Positions 1-7,680 are shown, numbered from the stretch's first letter. The stretch is 27,762 nucleotides of DNA from JAVDCA01 sp035764045 (GCA_035764045.1 DASTZX010000347.1:1-27762); one strand, 5' to 3'. The notes: generated by a model not told the origin, from the letters alone. Numbers and translations are program-made.

Positions 1-1465
1 GGGTAAGCGAGACGATCAGCGAGATCACGGTCGCGCCCGCGATGGTGAGCGCGAACTGCCGGTAGAACTGGCCGGAAATGCCGGTGATGAACATCGATGG
101 CACGAACACGGCGCAGAGCACCAGCGCAATCGCGATCAGCGCCGCGCCGACCTCGTCCATGCTCTTGATCGCCGCGTCGCGCGGGCTCAGGCCCGCCGCG
201 ATGTTGCGCTCGACGTTCTCGACCACGACGATCGCGTCGTCGACCACGATGCCGATCGCGAGCACGAGCCCGAACAGCGAGAGATTGTTGAGCGTGAAGC
301 CGAATGCGCTCATGAAGAAGAACGTGCCGACCAACGAGACCGGGATTGCGACGATCGGGATCAGCGCCGCGCGCCAGGTCTGCAGGAACATGATGATGAC
401 CAGCACGACCAGAATGATCGCCTCTCCGATCGTCTCCTCGACGGCCGTGACCGATTGCTGGATGAAGGTGGTCGGATTGTAGACGATGGCCTGCTTGATG
501 CCGGGCGGGAAACGCTTCGAGAGCTGGTCCATCGTGGCGACGATGTTGTTCGCAGTCGCCAACGCGTTCGAGCCCGGACGCTGGAAAATCGCGATCGCCA
601 CCGCCGGGTCGCGATCGAGATAGGAATTCGACGAATAGTCGACGGCCGCAAGCTCGACGCGCGCCACATCCTTGAGGCGCACCACCGCGTTACTGGTCTG
701 CTTCACCACGATGTTCGAGAACTCGTCCCGATTGGCGAGGCGGCCGAGCGTCTGCACCGCGATCTGGAACGCGCCCTGCTTCGGCGAAGGTGGCTGGTCG
801 AGCACGCCGCCGGCGACCTGGATGTTCTGTCCCTGAAGCGCGCTGACGACGTCGCTGGCGGTCATCCCGAGCGACTGCAGCCGGTCGGGGTCGAGCCAGA
901 TGCGCATCGAATAGTCCCGGCTTCCGAACACCGTGATCGAGCCGACGCCGTCGACGCGCGCCAGCGCGTCGGTGATCTCGAGCGTCGCATAATTCGAGAT
1001 GAACAGCGTGTCGCGCGATTTGTCGGGCGAATAGAGGTGCACGACCATCATCAGGTCGGGCGAGCTCTTGGTCACGGTCACGCCGATGTTGCGCACGTCC
1101 GCCGGCAGTCGCGGCTGGGCGATCGCGACGCGGTTCTGCACCTGCACCTGCGCGATGTCGAGATTGGTCCCGAGCTCGAAGCTGACCGAGATCGAGAAGC
1201 GGCCGTCGGCCGTCGAGTTCGAGGACATGTAGATCATGTTCTCGACGCCGTTGATCTGCTGCTCGATCGGCGTCGCCACGGTGGAGGCGACGACGTCGGC
1301 GCTCGCGCCGGGATACTGTCCCGACACGTTGATGACCGGCGGGGCGATCTCGGGGTATTGCGCGACGGGAAGGCGGACGAAGGAGACGACGCCGAGGATC
1401 ACGAACACGATCGATACGACGGCGGCGAAGATCGGCCGGTCGATAAAGAAGTGGGAAATCCGCAT
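1..1465 (-). CDS. RND efflux pump inner-membrane permease (HAE1/AcrB type), 3' end cut by the window edge
   Basis: This is the proton-driven inner-membrane subunit of a tripartite RND efflux pump. The visible ~488 residues start MRISHFFIDRPIFAAVVSIV, the usual first transmembrane helix of AcrB/MexB-like pumps. The porter segment follows, with APPVINVSGQYPGASADVV, VENMIYMSSNS and the LDPDRLQSLGMTASDVVSAL stretch. The transmembrane block contains GIVVDDAIVVVENVER, whose adjacent Asp pair is the proton-relay motif of the family. Family members have about 1,040 residues, so roughly half of the gene lies to the left of base 1. The ATG lies 9 bp after the stop of the adaptor gene, so the two are almost certainly one operon. 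Substrates cannot be predicted. The assignment to RND/HAE1 is secure. Confidence 0.95.
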   Translation of the reverse strand, partial: MRISHFFIDRPIFAAVVSIVFVILGVVSFVRLPVAQYPEIAPPVINVSGQYPGASADVVASTVATPIEQQINGVENMIYMSSNSTADGRFSISVSFELGTNLDIAQVQVQNRVAIAQPRLPADVRNIGVTVTKSSPDLMMVVHLYSPDKSRDTLFISNYATLEITDALARVDGVGSITVFGSRDYSMRIWLDPDRLQSLGMTASDVVSALQGQNIQVAGGVLDQPPSPKQGAFQIAVQTLGRLANRDEFSNIVVKQTSNAVVRLKDVARVELAAVDYSSNSYLDRDPAVAIAIFQRPGSNALATANNIVATMDQLSKRFPPGIKQAIVYNPTTFIQQSVTAVEETIGEAIILVVLVIIMFLQTWRAALIPIVAIPVSLVGTFFFMSAFGFTLNNLSLFGLVLAIGIVVDDAIVVVENVERNIAAGLSPRDAAIKSMDEVGAALIAIALVLCAVFVPSMFITGISGQFYRQFALTIAGATVISLIVSLT

Positions 1466-1474
1466 CGGCGGCCT

Positions 1475-2653
1475 TTAGTTCTTGACCTGCGGCCCGGTGA
1501 CGGAGGCGGATGGCGCCGCCCCCTGTTCCTGCGGTTGCACCTTCTGACCGGGCCGCGCGCGCATGAGACCGTTCACCACGACCCGGTCCTCCGGGCCGAT
1601 GCCGTCCTTGATCACCCGCAGATCGCCCGACGTCTGGCCGAGAGTGACGTACTTCTGACGGACCACGTTGTCGCCATCGACGACGAGCACGTATTTGCGC
1701 GCCTGCTCGGTGCCGATCACGGCGTCCGGCACCAGCAGCGCGAGATAGGGCGGCGAGCCGGGCACGCGTACCCGTCCGAACATGCCGGGCGTGAACACGC
1801 CGTCGTGATTGGCGAACACGGCGCGGCCGCGAATGGTGCCGGAGGTGCGGTCGATCACGTTGTCGACGAAATCCATTCCGCCCTGGTGCTGGTAGTCCGC
1901 CTCGTCGATCAGGCGCAGCGAGACGAGCACGCTGCCGTCGCGACCGGCCACGTCCTTGCCGGTATGGGCGAGGCGCTGGTAGCGGATGTAGGAAGCCTCA
2001 TCGAAGGTGAACTCGAAGCGGATCGGATCGAGGGAGACGATCGTGGCGAGCAGCGTCGTGTTGCCGCCAGTCCCCCCGGTCACCAGATTGCCCGGCGATA
2101 CCCGCCGGTCGCCGATACGGCCGTCGACCGGTGCGCGAAGCTCGGTGAAGCTCAGGTCGAGCCGCGCCTGCTGCACAGCCGCCTCCTGCGCCGCGACCGA
2201 GGCTTCGGCGACCCGCTTGGCCTGGGTGCGCTGGTCGAAGGTCTGCTCGGTAATGGTCTTGTCGCGCACCAGCTGGGCGCCGCGCGCGAGATCGGCCTCT
2301 GCAAAAGCGAGATTGGCGCGCGATTGGGCCAGGTTGGCCTGGGCCTGATCGAGCGCGGTCTGGAACGGCCGCTTGTCGATGGTGAAGAGCAGATCGCCCT
2401 GTTTCACCATCTGCCCATCGGTGAAATGCACATGATCGAGGTAGCCGGACACGCGGGCGCGGACCTCGACCGAATCTACGGCGACGAAGCGACCGACATA
2501 TTCGTCGTTGTCGACGATGGTCCGCTGCACCGGAAGCGCGACGGTGACGGCGGGAGCGGCGGGCGGCGCGGCCGCCTGCTGGCCCTGCCCGCAGCCTGCC
2601 AGCAGGGCCGCCAGAGCGACGACCATGAGATGCGTGACGGGAAGTCTCGGCAT
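1475..2653 (-). CDS. RND efflux periplasmic adaptor (membrane fusion protein), lipoprotein
   Basis: This 392-residue AcrA/MexA-type adaptor links the RND permease to an outer-membrane channel. The N-terminus has a short hydrophobic segment ending in LLAGC, a canonical lipobox with Cys21, so the protein is probably lipid-anchored in the periplasm. Next come the first half of the barrel-sandwich domain (EVRARVSGYLDHVHFTDGQM), an alpha-hairpin rich in Ala, Gln and Arg (about residues 105-165), the second lipoyl half (DLSFTELRAPVDGRIG), and the beta-barrel and membrane-proximal domains. The C-terminus is Gln/Pro-rich. The ATG has a purine-rich AGAGAG upstream. It is the first gene of the adaptor-permease operon and is divergent from the HtrA-like protease across about 205 bp. 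No regulator or outer-membrane channel gene is adjacent. Confidence 0.95.
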   Translation of the reverse strand: MPRLPVTHLMVVALAALLAGCGQGQQAAAPPAAPAVTVALPVQRTIVDNDEYVGRFVAVDSVEVRARVSGYLDHVHFTDGQMVKQGDLLFTIDKRPFQTALDQAQANLAQSRANLAFAEADLARGAQLVRDKTITEQTFDQRTQAKRVAEASVAAQEAAVQQARLDLSFTELRAPVDGRIGDRRVSPGNLVTGGTGGNTTLLATIVSLDPIRFEFTFDEASYIRYQRLAHTGKDVAGRDGSVLVSLRLIDEADYQHQGGMDFVDNVIDRTSGTIRGRAVFANHDGVFTPGMFGRVRVPGSPPYLALLVPDAVIGTEQARKYVLVVDGDNVVRQKYVTLGQTSGDLRVIKDGIGPEDRVVVNGLMRARPGQKVQPQEQGAAPSASVTGPQVKN

Positions 2654-2858
2654 GATCTCTCTTTGGGTCTGGCCAAAGCGTGCAGCAATCCGGGCTTATA
2701 TGGGGCGCGAAGCACCCTCTACCCGTACGTCGCAGCATTGTGAACGGCGGGCACCGGCCTTTTCACGCCGTCGTCCAACCCCCATATCTGCTGAGCTTAC
2801 ACGTGTCCACTCGCGGCAGGGCCGGGCCGGCGGCGGGACATACCCCCAAGAGCTCCCC

Positions 2859-3884
2859 ATGGCTACTATACCTTTGGCTGACAACAGGAAAACTGACTCT
2901 GCCAGCACCCCACCCGCGGCCGCCGAGGACGCCGCGCTGCTCGACGCCTATTCGCGCGCGGTGATCGACGTGGTCGAGGCGGTGAGCCCGGCGGTGGTTC
3001 GCCTCGACGTGCGCCCGTCCGATAATGCCCATCAAGAGCCACGCCATGCCGGATCCGGCTCTGGCGTGATCGTTGCACCGGACGGGCTCGTGCTCACGAA
3101 CAGCCATGTCGTCGGAGGCGCCTCTCGCGTCCGGGTGGCGACCGCCGACGGGCAAAGCCTCACGGCGCATGTGGTGGGCGACGATCCCGATACCGACTTG
3201 GCGCTGGTGCGCCTCAATGAGGACGTCACCCTTCCCTTTGCGCCACTCGGCGACTCCCGGCGGCTCAAGCGCGGGCAGCTCGTGATCGCGATCGGTAACC
3301 CGCTGGGCTTCGAATCGACGGTGACGGCCGGCGTCGTTTCAGCGCTCGGCCGGTCTCTGCGCGCACGCACCGGCCGACTCATCGACGATCTGATCCAGAC
3401 CGACGCCGCGCTCAATCCTGGGAACTCGGGCGGGCCGCTGGTGTCCTCGCATGGCGAGGTGGTCGGCATCAACACCGCCATCATCTCCGGCGCGCAGGGC
3501 ATCTGCTTTGCGATTGCCGCCAACACGGCGAAGTTCGTGCTCGGCGAACTCATCCGGCACGGGCGGGTGCGGCGCGGCTATATCGGGATTTCAGCGGCGC
3601 AGAGCCGCCTGCCGCGGCGGCTGCGGCGGGAGGCGGGTGTCGCTCAGGAGAGCGCGGTCGTCGTGTCCGCGGTCGAGCCCTCGAGCCCGGCCGGCCGCGC
3701 CGGTATCCTCGCGAGTGACGTGCTGCTCGCGTTGGACGGCCAAGCGGTGACCGGAGCGGACGATCTCGTTCGTCTGCTCACGGCCGAGAAGATCGGCCGT
3801 CCGGTCGAGATCGACCTGTTGCGCGAGGGCGCGCGCCGGAAGCTGTCGCTTACGCCGGAGGAGCGTCGACGTCGGGCGGCGTGA
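2859..3884 (+). CDS. HtrA/Deg-like trypsin-fold serine protease with C-terminal PDZ domain
   Basis: This 341-residue S1C-family protease has its catalytic triad visible as His83 (LTNSHVVGGA), Asp113 (DPDTDLALVRL) and Ser190 (NPGNSGGPLV). The oxyanion-loop context ALNPGNSGGP is standard for DegP/DegQ/DegS. One PDZ domain follows from about residue 240 to 335 (RRGYIGI at its start, VSAVEPSSPAGRAG inside). A single PDZ and this length resemble DegS more than DegP. However, the ATG start MATIPLADNRKTDS is polar, and no signal peptide or membrane anchor is visible. Location is therefore uncertain: cytoplasmic, or exported from a start I cannot see. In-frame extension upstream is possible but enters the divergent adaptor gene and looks like shadow sequence. 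The 3' end overlaps murJ convergently by 35 bp. Confidence 0.9.
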   Translation: MATIPLADNRKTDSASTPPAAAEDAALLDAYSRAVIDVVEAVSPAVVRLDVRPSDNAHQEPRHAGSGSGVIVAPDGLVLTNSHVVGGASRVRVATADGQSLTAHVVGDDPDTDLALVRLNEDVTLPFAPLGDSRRLKRGQLVIAIGNPLGFESTVTAGVVSALGRSLRARTGRLIDDLIQTDAALNPGNSGGPLVSSHGEVVGINTAIISGAQGICFAIAANTAKFVLGELIRHGRVRRGYIGISAAQSRLPRRLRREAGVAQESAVVVSAVEPSSPAGRAGILASDVLLALDGQAVTGADDLVRLLTAEKIGRPVEIDLLREGARRKLSLTPEERRRRAA

Positions 3885-5436
3885 TCGGCGCTGCACGTGC
3901 CTGTCTGGACCGGCGACGGATGGCGGCGAGCCATTCGCGCCCGAACAAGAGCGCCAGCGCCCCGCCATAGACGAGCGCCCCGATCAGCACGAGGACCGCG
4001 AGGCTGATCTCGGCGCGGAACCGCGGCAATCCGGCGAGCACACGATCGAGCAGGCGTTCGCTGACGAGCAGGGCCCCGGCGAGCGCCAATCCGGCGAGTG
4101 CGATCCGCCCCGCCGAGCGTTTGAGGCGATCATCGATCACGATCAGCCCCGCGCGCCAAGCGTACCACACGATCAGGCCGAAATTGATCCACACGCCGAC
4201 CGAGGTCGCGAAGGCGAGCCCGACCTGCGCATAGTCGCGCATGAGCAGGATCTTGAGTGCCACGTTGACGACCACCGACACGAACAGGGCCTTGACCGGT
4301 GTCGCCGTGTCGCCGCGTGCCAGGAAGGTCGCCGATACGCTCCGGAGCAGGACGAAGGGCACCAGTCCGATCGTGTAGGCGGCGAGCGTCGCCCCTGCCG
4401 CCGCGGCATCCGCCGCCGTGAAGGCGCCACGGGCGAACAGGGCGCGCATGATCAGATCGGGGACCACCAGGAACGCGGCGACGCATGGCACCGAGAGCAC
4501 GAGGGTGAACTCGATCGCGCGGTTCTGCGCCGAGCGCGCGCCGGCCTCGTCTCCCGCCGCCAGCCGGCTCGCCATCTCGGGCAGCAGGACGGTGCCGGCC
4601 GCGATGCCGATCACGCCGATCGGGAGCTGATTGAGCCGGTCGGCGTAATAGAGCGCCGAGAGCGCGCCGGCCGCCAGGAAACTGGCGATGATCGTATCGG
4701 CGAACAGGGCGATCTGGGTGCCGCCCGATCCCAGTATCGCGGGCCCGAGCGCCTTGAAGAAGCGCTTGACGTCGTCGTCGAGCGCGAACGTCTTGAAGCT
4801 CGGCAGCACCTTGTTGCGGCGGGCATCGGCGCCCACCAGGAGCGCCTCGAGACAGCCGGCGAGAAGCACCCCCCAGGCGGCCGCATGACCGGCAGTCGGG
4901 AAGAAGGCCGCAAGGCCCAGCGTCAGCATCATGCAGAGATTAAGCAGGATCGGGGCAGCCGCGGCGGCGGCGAAGCGGTGCAAGGCATTGAGGATGCCGC
5001 CATAGAGCGTCACCAGTGAGACGAGCAGCAGATAGGGAAATGTGATGCGGGTGAGCTCGACCGCGAGCGTAAAGCGGGCCGGATCGTGCGAGAAGCCGGG
5101 TGCAAGCAGGCCGATGACCGCCGGCGTGAAGATGAGGGCGACGGCGAGCAGCGCGGCCTCCACGGCAAACAGCAGAGTAAAGATCCGATCGGCAAACACC
5201 GCTGCCGGGTGCGCCCCACCCGAGGTGCGAATGCGCGCGTAGGCCGGAACAAAGGCCGCATTGAAGGCGCCTTCGGCGAAGATGGCGCGGAAGTGATTGG
5301 GCAGCCGCAGCGCGACGAAGAAGGCGTCAGCCACCGGGCCAGCGCCGAGGATCGCCGCCAGCATGATGTCGCGCAGGAAACCGGTAAGCCGCGACACCAG
5401 AGTGAGGCCGCCGACCGTAAGGATACGTTCGATCAT
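3850..5436 (-). CDS. murJ: Lipid II flippase MurJ (MviN)
   Basis: MurJ moves the peptidoglycan precursor lipid II across the inner membrane. This 528-residue protein begins MIERILTVGGLTLVSRLTGF, a classical MurJ first helix. It continues with FLRDIMLAAILGAGPVADAF, FRAIFAEGAFNAAFVPAYAR and many hydrophobic segments, consistent with the usual 14 helices and usual length of about 510-530. NQLPIGVIGIAAGTVLLPEM in the middle is also typical. I chose the ATG at 5436 rather than the upstream in-frame start because the preceding 33 residues are Arg/Pro-rich and unlike the family. Its last 35 bp overlap the end of the convergent HtrA-like gene. An O-antigen flippase of the same superfamily is the only alternative, and the N-terminus argues for true MurJ. 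Confidence 0.95.
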   Translation of the reverse strand: MIERILTVGGLTLVSRLTGFLRDIMLAAILGAGPVADAFFVALRLPNHFRAIFAEGAFNAAFVPAYARIRTSGGAHPAAVFADRIFTLLFAVEAALLAVALIFTPAVIGLLAPGFSHDPARFTLAVELTRITFPYLLLVSLVTLYGGILNALHRFAAAAAAPILLNLCMMLTLGLAAFFPTAGHAAAWGVLLAGCLEALLVGADARRNKVLPSFKTFALDDDVKRFFKALGPAILGSGGTQIALFADTIIASFLAAGALSALYYADRLNQLPIGVIGIAAGTVLLPEMASRLAAGDEAGARSAQNRAIEFTLVLSVPCVAAFLVVPDLIMRALFARGAFTAADAAAAGATLAAYTIGLVPFVLLRSVSATFLARGDTATPVKALFVSVVVNVALKILLMRDYAQVGLAFATSVGVWINFGLIVWYAWRAGLIVIDDRLKRSAGRIALAGLALAGALLVSERLLDRVLAGLPRFRAEISLAVLVLIGALVYGGALALLFGREWLAAIRRRSRQARAAPITPPDVDAPPA

Positions 5437-5488
5437 CGAGATTGGTCCGACGCCCCGAATTTCGCCGGCGTTGCCTGGGCGCCGCCTC

Positions 5489-6196
5489 TCAGGCCGACAC
5501 GCGGCTCTTCTCCTTTGCGAAGGGGCTGAGGCCAAGCCACTGCTGCATGGACCGCGCGAGGGTCCTGTCCCCTATCAGCTCCATGTGACCTGCATCGACC
5601 TCTTTTTGCACGGTGGAGAGGCCCATCCAGACCGCCGTCAGGCTCTTGAGCGAGCTTCGCACGCACAGATCGACGTCGAATCCCGGATTGGTCGAGCACA
5701 AGTCGACCGTGCCGCCGTCGATCACGAGCCACCAGCGGCTCTGGGCCGACTTCACGTCGGGATAGAGAAAATAGATCGTGCATCGACGTGGCGGCAGCGG
5801 AGTTGGATCGAGATTGCGACGCATGTCCCACATGAGCAGCGACGGATCCAGATTTTTCAGCGAGAGCGACGATTCGATCCAGCGCTGGCCCCAGATGCCG
5901 AGCGACATGACGACGGAGCGCAGATCTTCGCCCGCCTCGGTCAGCTTGTACTCGACAGCACCCGGCTGAGGGGTGCGCCCCGCCGCGACGACGCCCGCTG
6001 CCTCGAGTTCCTTGAGGCGCTTCGACAGGAGCGTGGGCGACATGAGCGGCAGACCACGGCGCAGGTCATTGAAGCGCCGCGAACCGGACAGGAGCTCGCG
6101 GAGGATCAGCGCGGTCCAGCGCGAGCAGACGATTTCTGCGGCCATCGCAACAGGACAGAACTGCCCGTAACTGCCCGGGGCCTGGCGCTGGGACAT
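5489..6196 (-). CDS. HxlR-family winged-helix regulator fused to an SCP2-like C-terminal domain
   Basis: This 235-residue transcription factor has residues about 10-105 as a HxlR-type winged helix: GQFCPVAMAAEIVCSRWTAL, ILRELLSGSRRFNDLRRGLP, then SPTLLSKRLKELEAAGVV and a wing with EYKLTEAGEDL. Cys14 and Cys24 fall where HxlR/YodB-type proteins carry redox-sensitive or structural cysteines. Stand-alone HxlR proteins have only ~110-130 residues. Here residues about 138-222 (WWLVIDGGTVDLC, then VDLCVRSSLKSLTAVWMG and MQQWLGLSPF) resemble an SCP2/sterol-carrier fold, suggesting binding of a hydrophobic or acyl ligand. The ATG at 6196 is preceded by GGAGG five bases away. The gene is divergent from an acyl-CoA-dehydrogenase-like enzyme, its probable target. 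A palindrome on its own promoter suggests autoregulation. Confidence 0.85.
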   Translation of the reverse strand: MSQRQAPGSYGQFCPVAMAAEIVCSRWTALILRELLSGSRRFNDLRRGLPLMSPTLLSKRLKELEAAGVVAAGRTPQPGAVEYKLTEAGEDLRSVVMSLGIWGQRWIESSLSLKNLDPSLLMWDMRRNLDPTPLPPRRCTIYFLYPDVKSAQSRWWLVIDGGTVDLCSTNPGFDVDLCVRSSLKSLTAVWMGLSTVQKEVDAGHMELIGDRTLARSMQQWLGLSPFAKEKSRVSA

Positions 6197-6201
6197 GGGA
6201 G

Positions 6202-6206
6202 CCTCC
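6202..6206 (-). promoter_or_regulatory. Ribosome binding site of the HxlR-SCP2 regulator
   Basis: On the minus strand GGAGG lies five bases before the ATG at 6196. This is one of the best Shine-Dalgarno sequences in the window and supports the start at 6196 over the longer upstream reading. Confidence 0.75.
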
Positions 6207-6252
6207 GTGCAAGCAGACGAGCCGGACGCGAACCGCCGCAATGGACGGGCAG

Positions 6253-6265
6253 TACACATATTGTA
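6253..6265. promoter_or_regulatory. Candidate operator TACA-N5-TGTA over the regulator's -10 box
   Basis: The forward strand reads TACACATATTGTA, a perfect TACA/TGTA inverted repeat with a five-base spacer. It overlaps the predicted -10 hexamer of the leftward HxlR-type gene. A short AT-rich palindrome in a GC-rich divergent region, beside a regulator gene, fits an autoregulatory site. Binding by this regulator is inferred. Confidence 0.5.
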
Positions 6266-6288
6266 TCGAATTTCGCCCCCGTCGTCAT
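6260..6288 (-). promoter_or_regulatory. Predicted sigma70-type promoter of the HxlR-SCP2 regulator
   Basis: On the minus strand there is ATGACG (four of six matches to the -35 consensus), a 17-base spacer, and TACAAT (five of six matches to the -10 consensus). The -10 box is at 6265-6260 and the -35 box at 6288-6283, giving a leader of about 55-60 bases before the ATG. Confidence 0.5.
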
Positions 6289-6391
6289 GCGACAGCTTGG
6301 CCAGCCCTGTCCGACCGCACGCCCCACCCTCCCCGATCCATTTCCTGGACTAGAGGGCGCCGCGAACCGGTGCGACGATAGCCGCAATTCC

Positions 6392-6405
6392 CGACCGATC
6401 GGTCG
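6392..6405. promoter_or_regulatory. Perfect 14-bp palindrome upstream of the acyl-CoA-dehydrogenase-like gene
   Basis: CGACCGATCGGTCG is a perfect palindrome ending 20 bp before the ATG at 6426. Its sequence and position resemble TetR-family or similar dimer operators that block transcription near a start site. It differs in sequence from the TACA/TGTA site at 6253, so a second regulator may act here. No regulator is assigned. Confidence 0.4.
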
Positions 6406-6425
6406 CATAAACGAAGGAGACGGCA

Positions 6426-7580
6426 ATGAGCATCTCATCCGCAATCAAGACCGCCATTCCGCAGGCGCGCAGCGCGGCCGCGGTCGCCCGCGACCTGGGC
6501 CCGACCTTGGCCAGCCGTGCCGAAGCGACACAGAACGAGGACAGCTACGTGGCGGAGGATATCGCGCTGCTGAAGGAACACGGGCTGGTGGAGGCCGGCG
6601 TTCCGCGCGAGCTGGGCGGCGGGGGCGCGGATATCGACGAGCTCGCCGCGATGCTGCGCACGCTCGCCTACCATTCCGGCTCGACCGGCCTTGCGTTCTC
6701 GATGCATACCCATCAGGTCGCAGTTCCGGCGTGGCGCTGGAAGCATCAGAAGGCCGCCGCGGTCGAGCCGCTGCTGAAGCGGATCGCCGGCGAGCGCATT
6801 ATGCTCCTGTCGAGCGGAGGCTCGGATTGGATCGGCGGCTCCGGCAAGGCCGAGAAGACGGCCGACGGCTACCGCATCACCGCCCGCAAGATCTTCACTT
6901 CCGGCGCACCAACCGGCGACATCCTGATGACGGCTGCAGTCCTCGACACCGACGAGGGACCGACCGTCCTGCATTTCGGCATCCCGATGAGCTCGCCTCA
7001 CGTGAAGGTGCTCGATACGTGGCGTACGCTTGGCATGCGGGGCACCGGCTCGCACGACGTGCTGATCGAGGGCCACGTCGTTCCCGAGGCCGGGATTGCG
7101 GCCCGGCGCAAGGCCGGCGAGTGGCATCCGCTCTTTCACCTCATCTCCACGATCGCTTTCCCATTGGTCTACGCGGTGTATCTCGGCGTGGCGGAGAGCG
7201 CACGGGATATTGCGATCGGCCTTGCCAAGCGCAAGACGCCCGGCCATCACGCGATCCATCTGGCGGGGCGCATGGAGACGGAACTCGCGGCCGCGCGCCT
7301 GGCGCATGAATCGATGCTGGCAGCGGCGCGCCTCAACGCGCCGTCGGCCGAAACGGTCAATCAGGTGATGATCGGACGCCAGCTGGTCGGCCGGCATGCG
7401 ATCGCGGCGGTCGAGCATGCCATGGAGCTCGCGGGAGGGGCGGGATTCTACCGCTCGGCCGGGCTCGAGCGCCGGTTCAGGGATATCCAGGCTGCGCGCT
7501 ATCACCCGCTGCAGGCTGGGCCCCAGGCCCAATATGCAGGCGCGATGGCGCTCGGGCTGCCGGTGGACAGCATCTTCTGA
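6426..7580 (+). CDS. Acyl-CoA dehydrogenase-fold flavoenzyme (possibly flavin monooxygenase-like)
   Basis: This 384-residue protein has the acyl-CoA dehydrogenase fold: an N-terminal helical domain with GLVEAGVPRELGGGGAD, a middle beta domain with TARKIFTSGAP (the usual flavin-contacting K-x-F-x-S-G segment) and TWRTLGMRGTGSHDV, and a C-terminal helical bundle with AVEHAMELAGGAGFYRSAGL. Most dehydrogenases carry a catalytic Glu near a C-terminal YEG motif. Here that region reads RYHPLQAGPQAQYAG without it. Related proteins with this tail include flavin-dependent monooxygenases of the DszC type, so desaturation of a CoA ester is not assured. The ATG has GGAG upstream (ACGAAGGAGACGGCA). It is divergent from the HxlR-SCP2 regulator, and no acyl-CoA pathway partners lie next to it. 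Confidence 0.85.
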   Translation: MSISSAIKTAIPQARSAAAVARDLGPTLASRAEATQNEDSYVAEDIALLKEHGLVEAGVPRELGGGGADIDELAAMLRTLAYHSGSTGLAFSMHTHQVAVPAWRWKHQKAAAVEPLLKRIAGERIMLLSSGGSDWIGGSGKAEKTADGYRITARKIFTSGAPTGDILMTAAVLDTDEGPTVLHFGIPMSSPHVKVLDTWRTLGMRGTGSHDVLIEGHVVPEAGIAARRKAGEWHPLFHLISTIAFPLVYAVYLGVAESARDIAIGLAKRKTPGHHAIHLAGRMETELAAARLAHESMLAAARLNAPSAETVNQVMIGRQLVGRHAIAAVEHAMELAGGAGFYRSAGLERRFRDIQAARYHPLQAGPQAQYAGAMALGLPVDSIF

Positions 7581-7590
7581 AAGCCGCCGA

Positions 7591-7680
7591 GGCTCTCAAA
7601 TCGCATCCCGCCCGCGATGAGTCGGGATGCGCTTCTGGCACCGGCCGTCTGTCTGCGGCGAACCGATGCTCGTGAGAGCC
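7591..7680. terminator. Nested inverted repeats between convergent genes, possible bidirectional terminator
   Basis: Two perfect inverted repeats are nested. The inner one is CGCATCCCG (7602-7610) with CGGGATGCG (7623-7631) around a 12-base loop. The outer one is GGCTCTCA (7591-7598) with TGAGAGCC (7673-7680). The location between two converging genes suggests a two-way terminator, but neither side has a T-tract. Confidence 0.4.

Noticed and set aside
455..2743. A 762-codon open frame on the plus strand across the efflux genes
   Set aside because: It lies antisense to the RND adaptor and permease, is Arg/Asp/His-rich with no recognisable domain, and is a shadow of high-GC coding DNA.
2654..2858. 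Promoters between the RND adaptor and the HtrA-like gene (for example TTCACA with TAGAGG on the minus strand, ACACGTGT near 2800)
   Set aside because: Boxes match only partly and several equally poor alternatives exist, so no site is annotated.
3850..5436. Reading the MurJ-like protein as the Wzx flippase of the polysaccharide locus
   Set aside because: The N-terminal and central motifs are those of true MurJ, and it is separated from the polysaccharide genes by unrelated genes.
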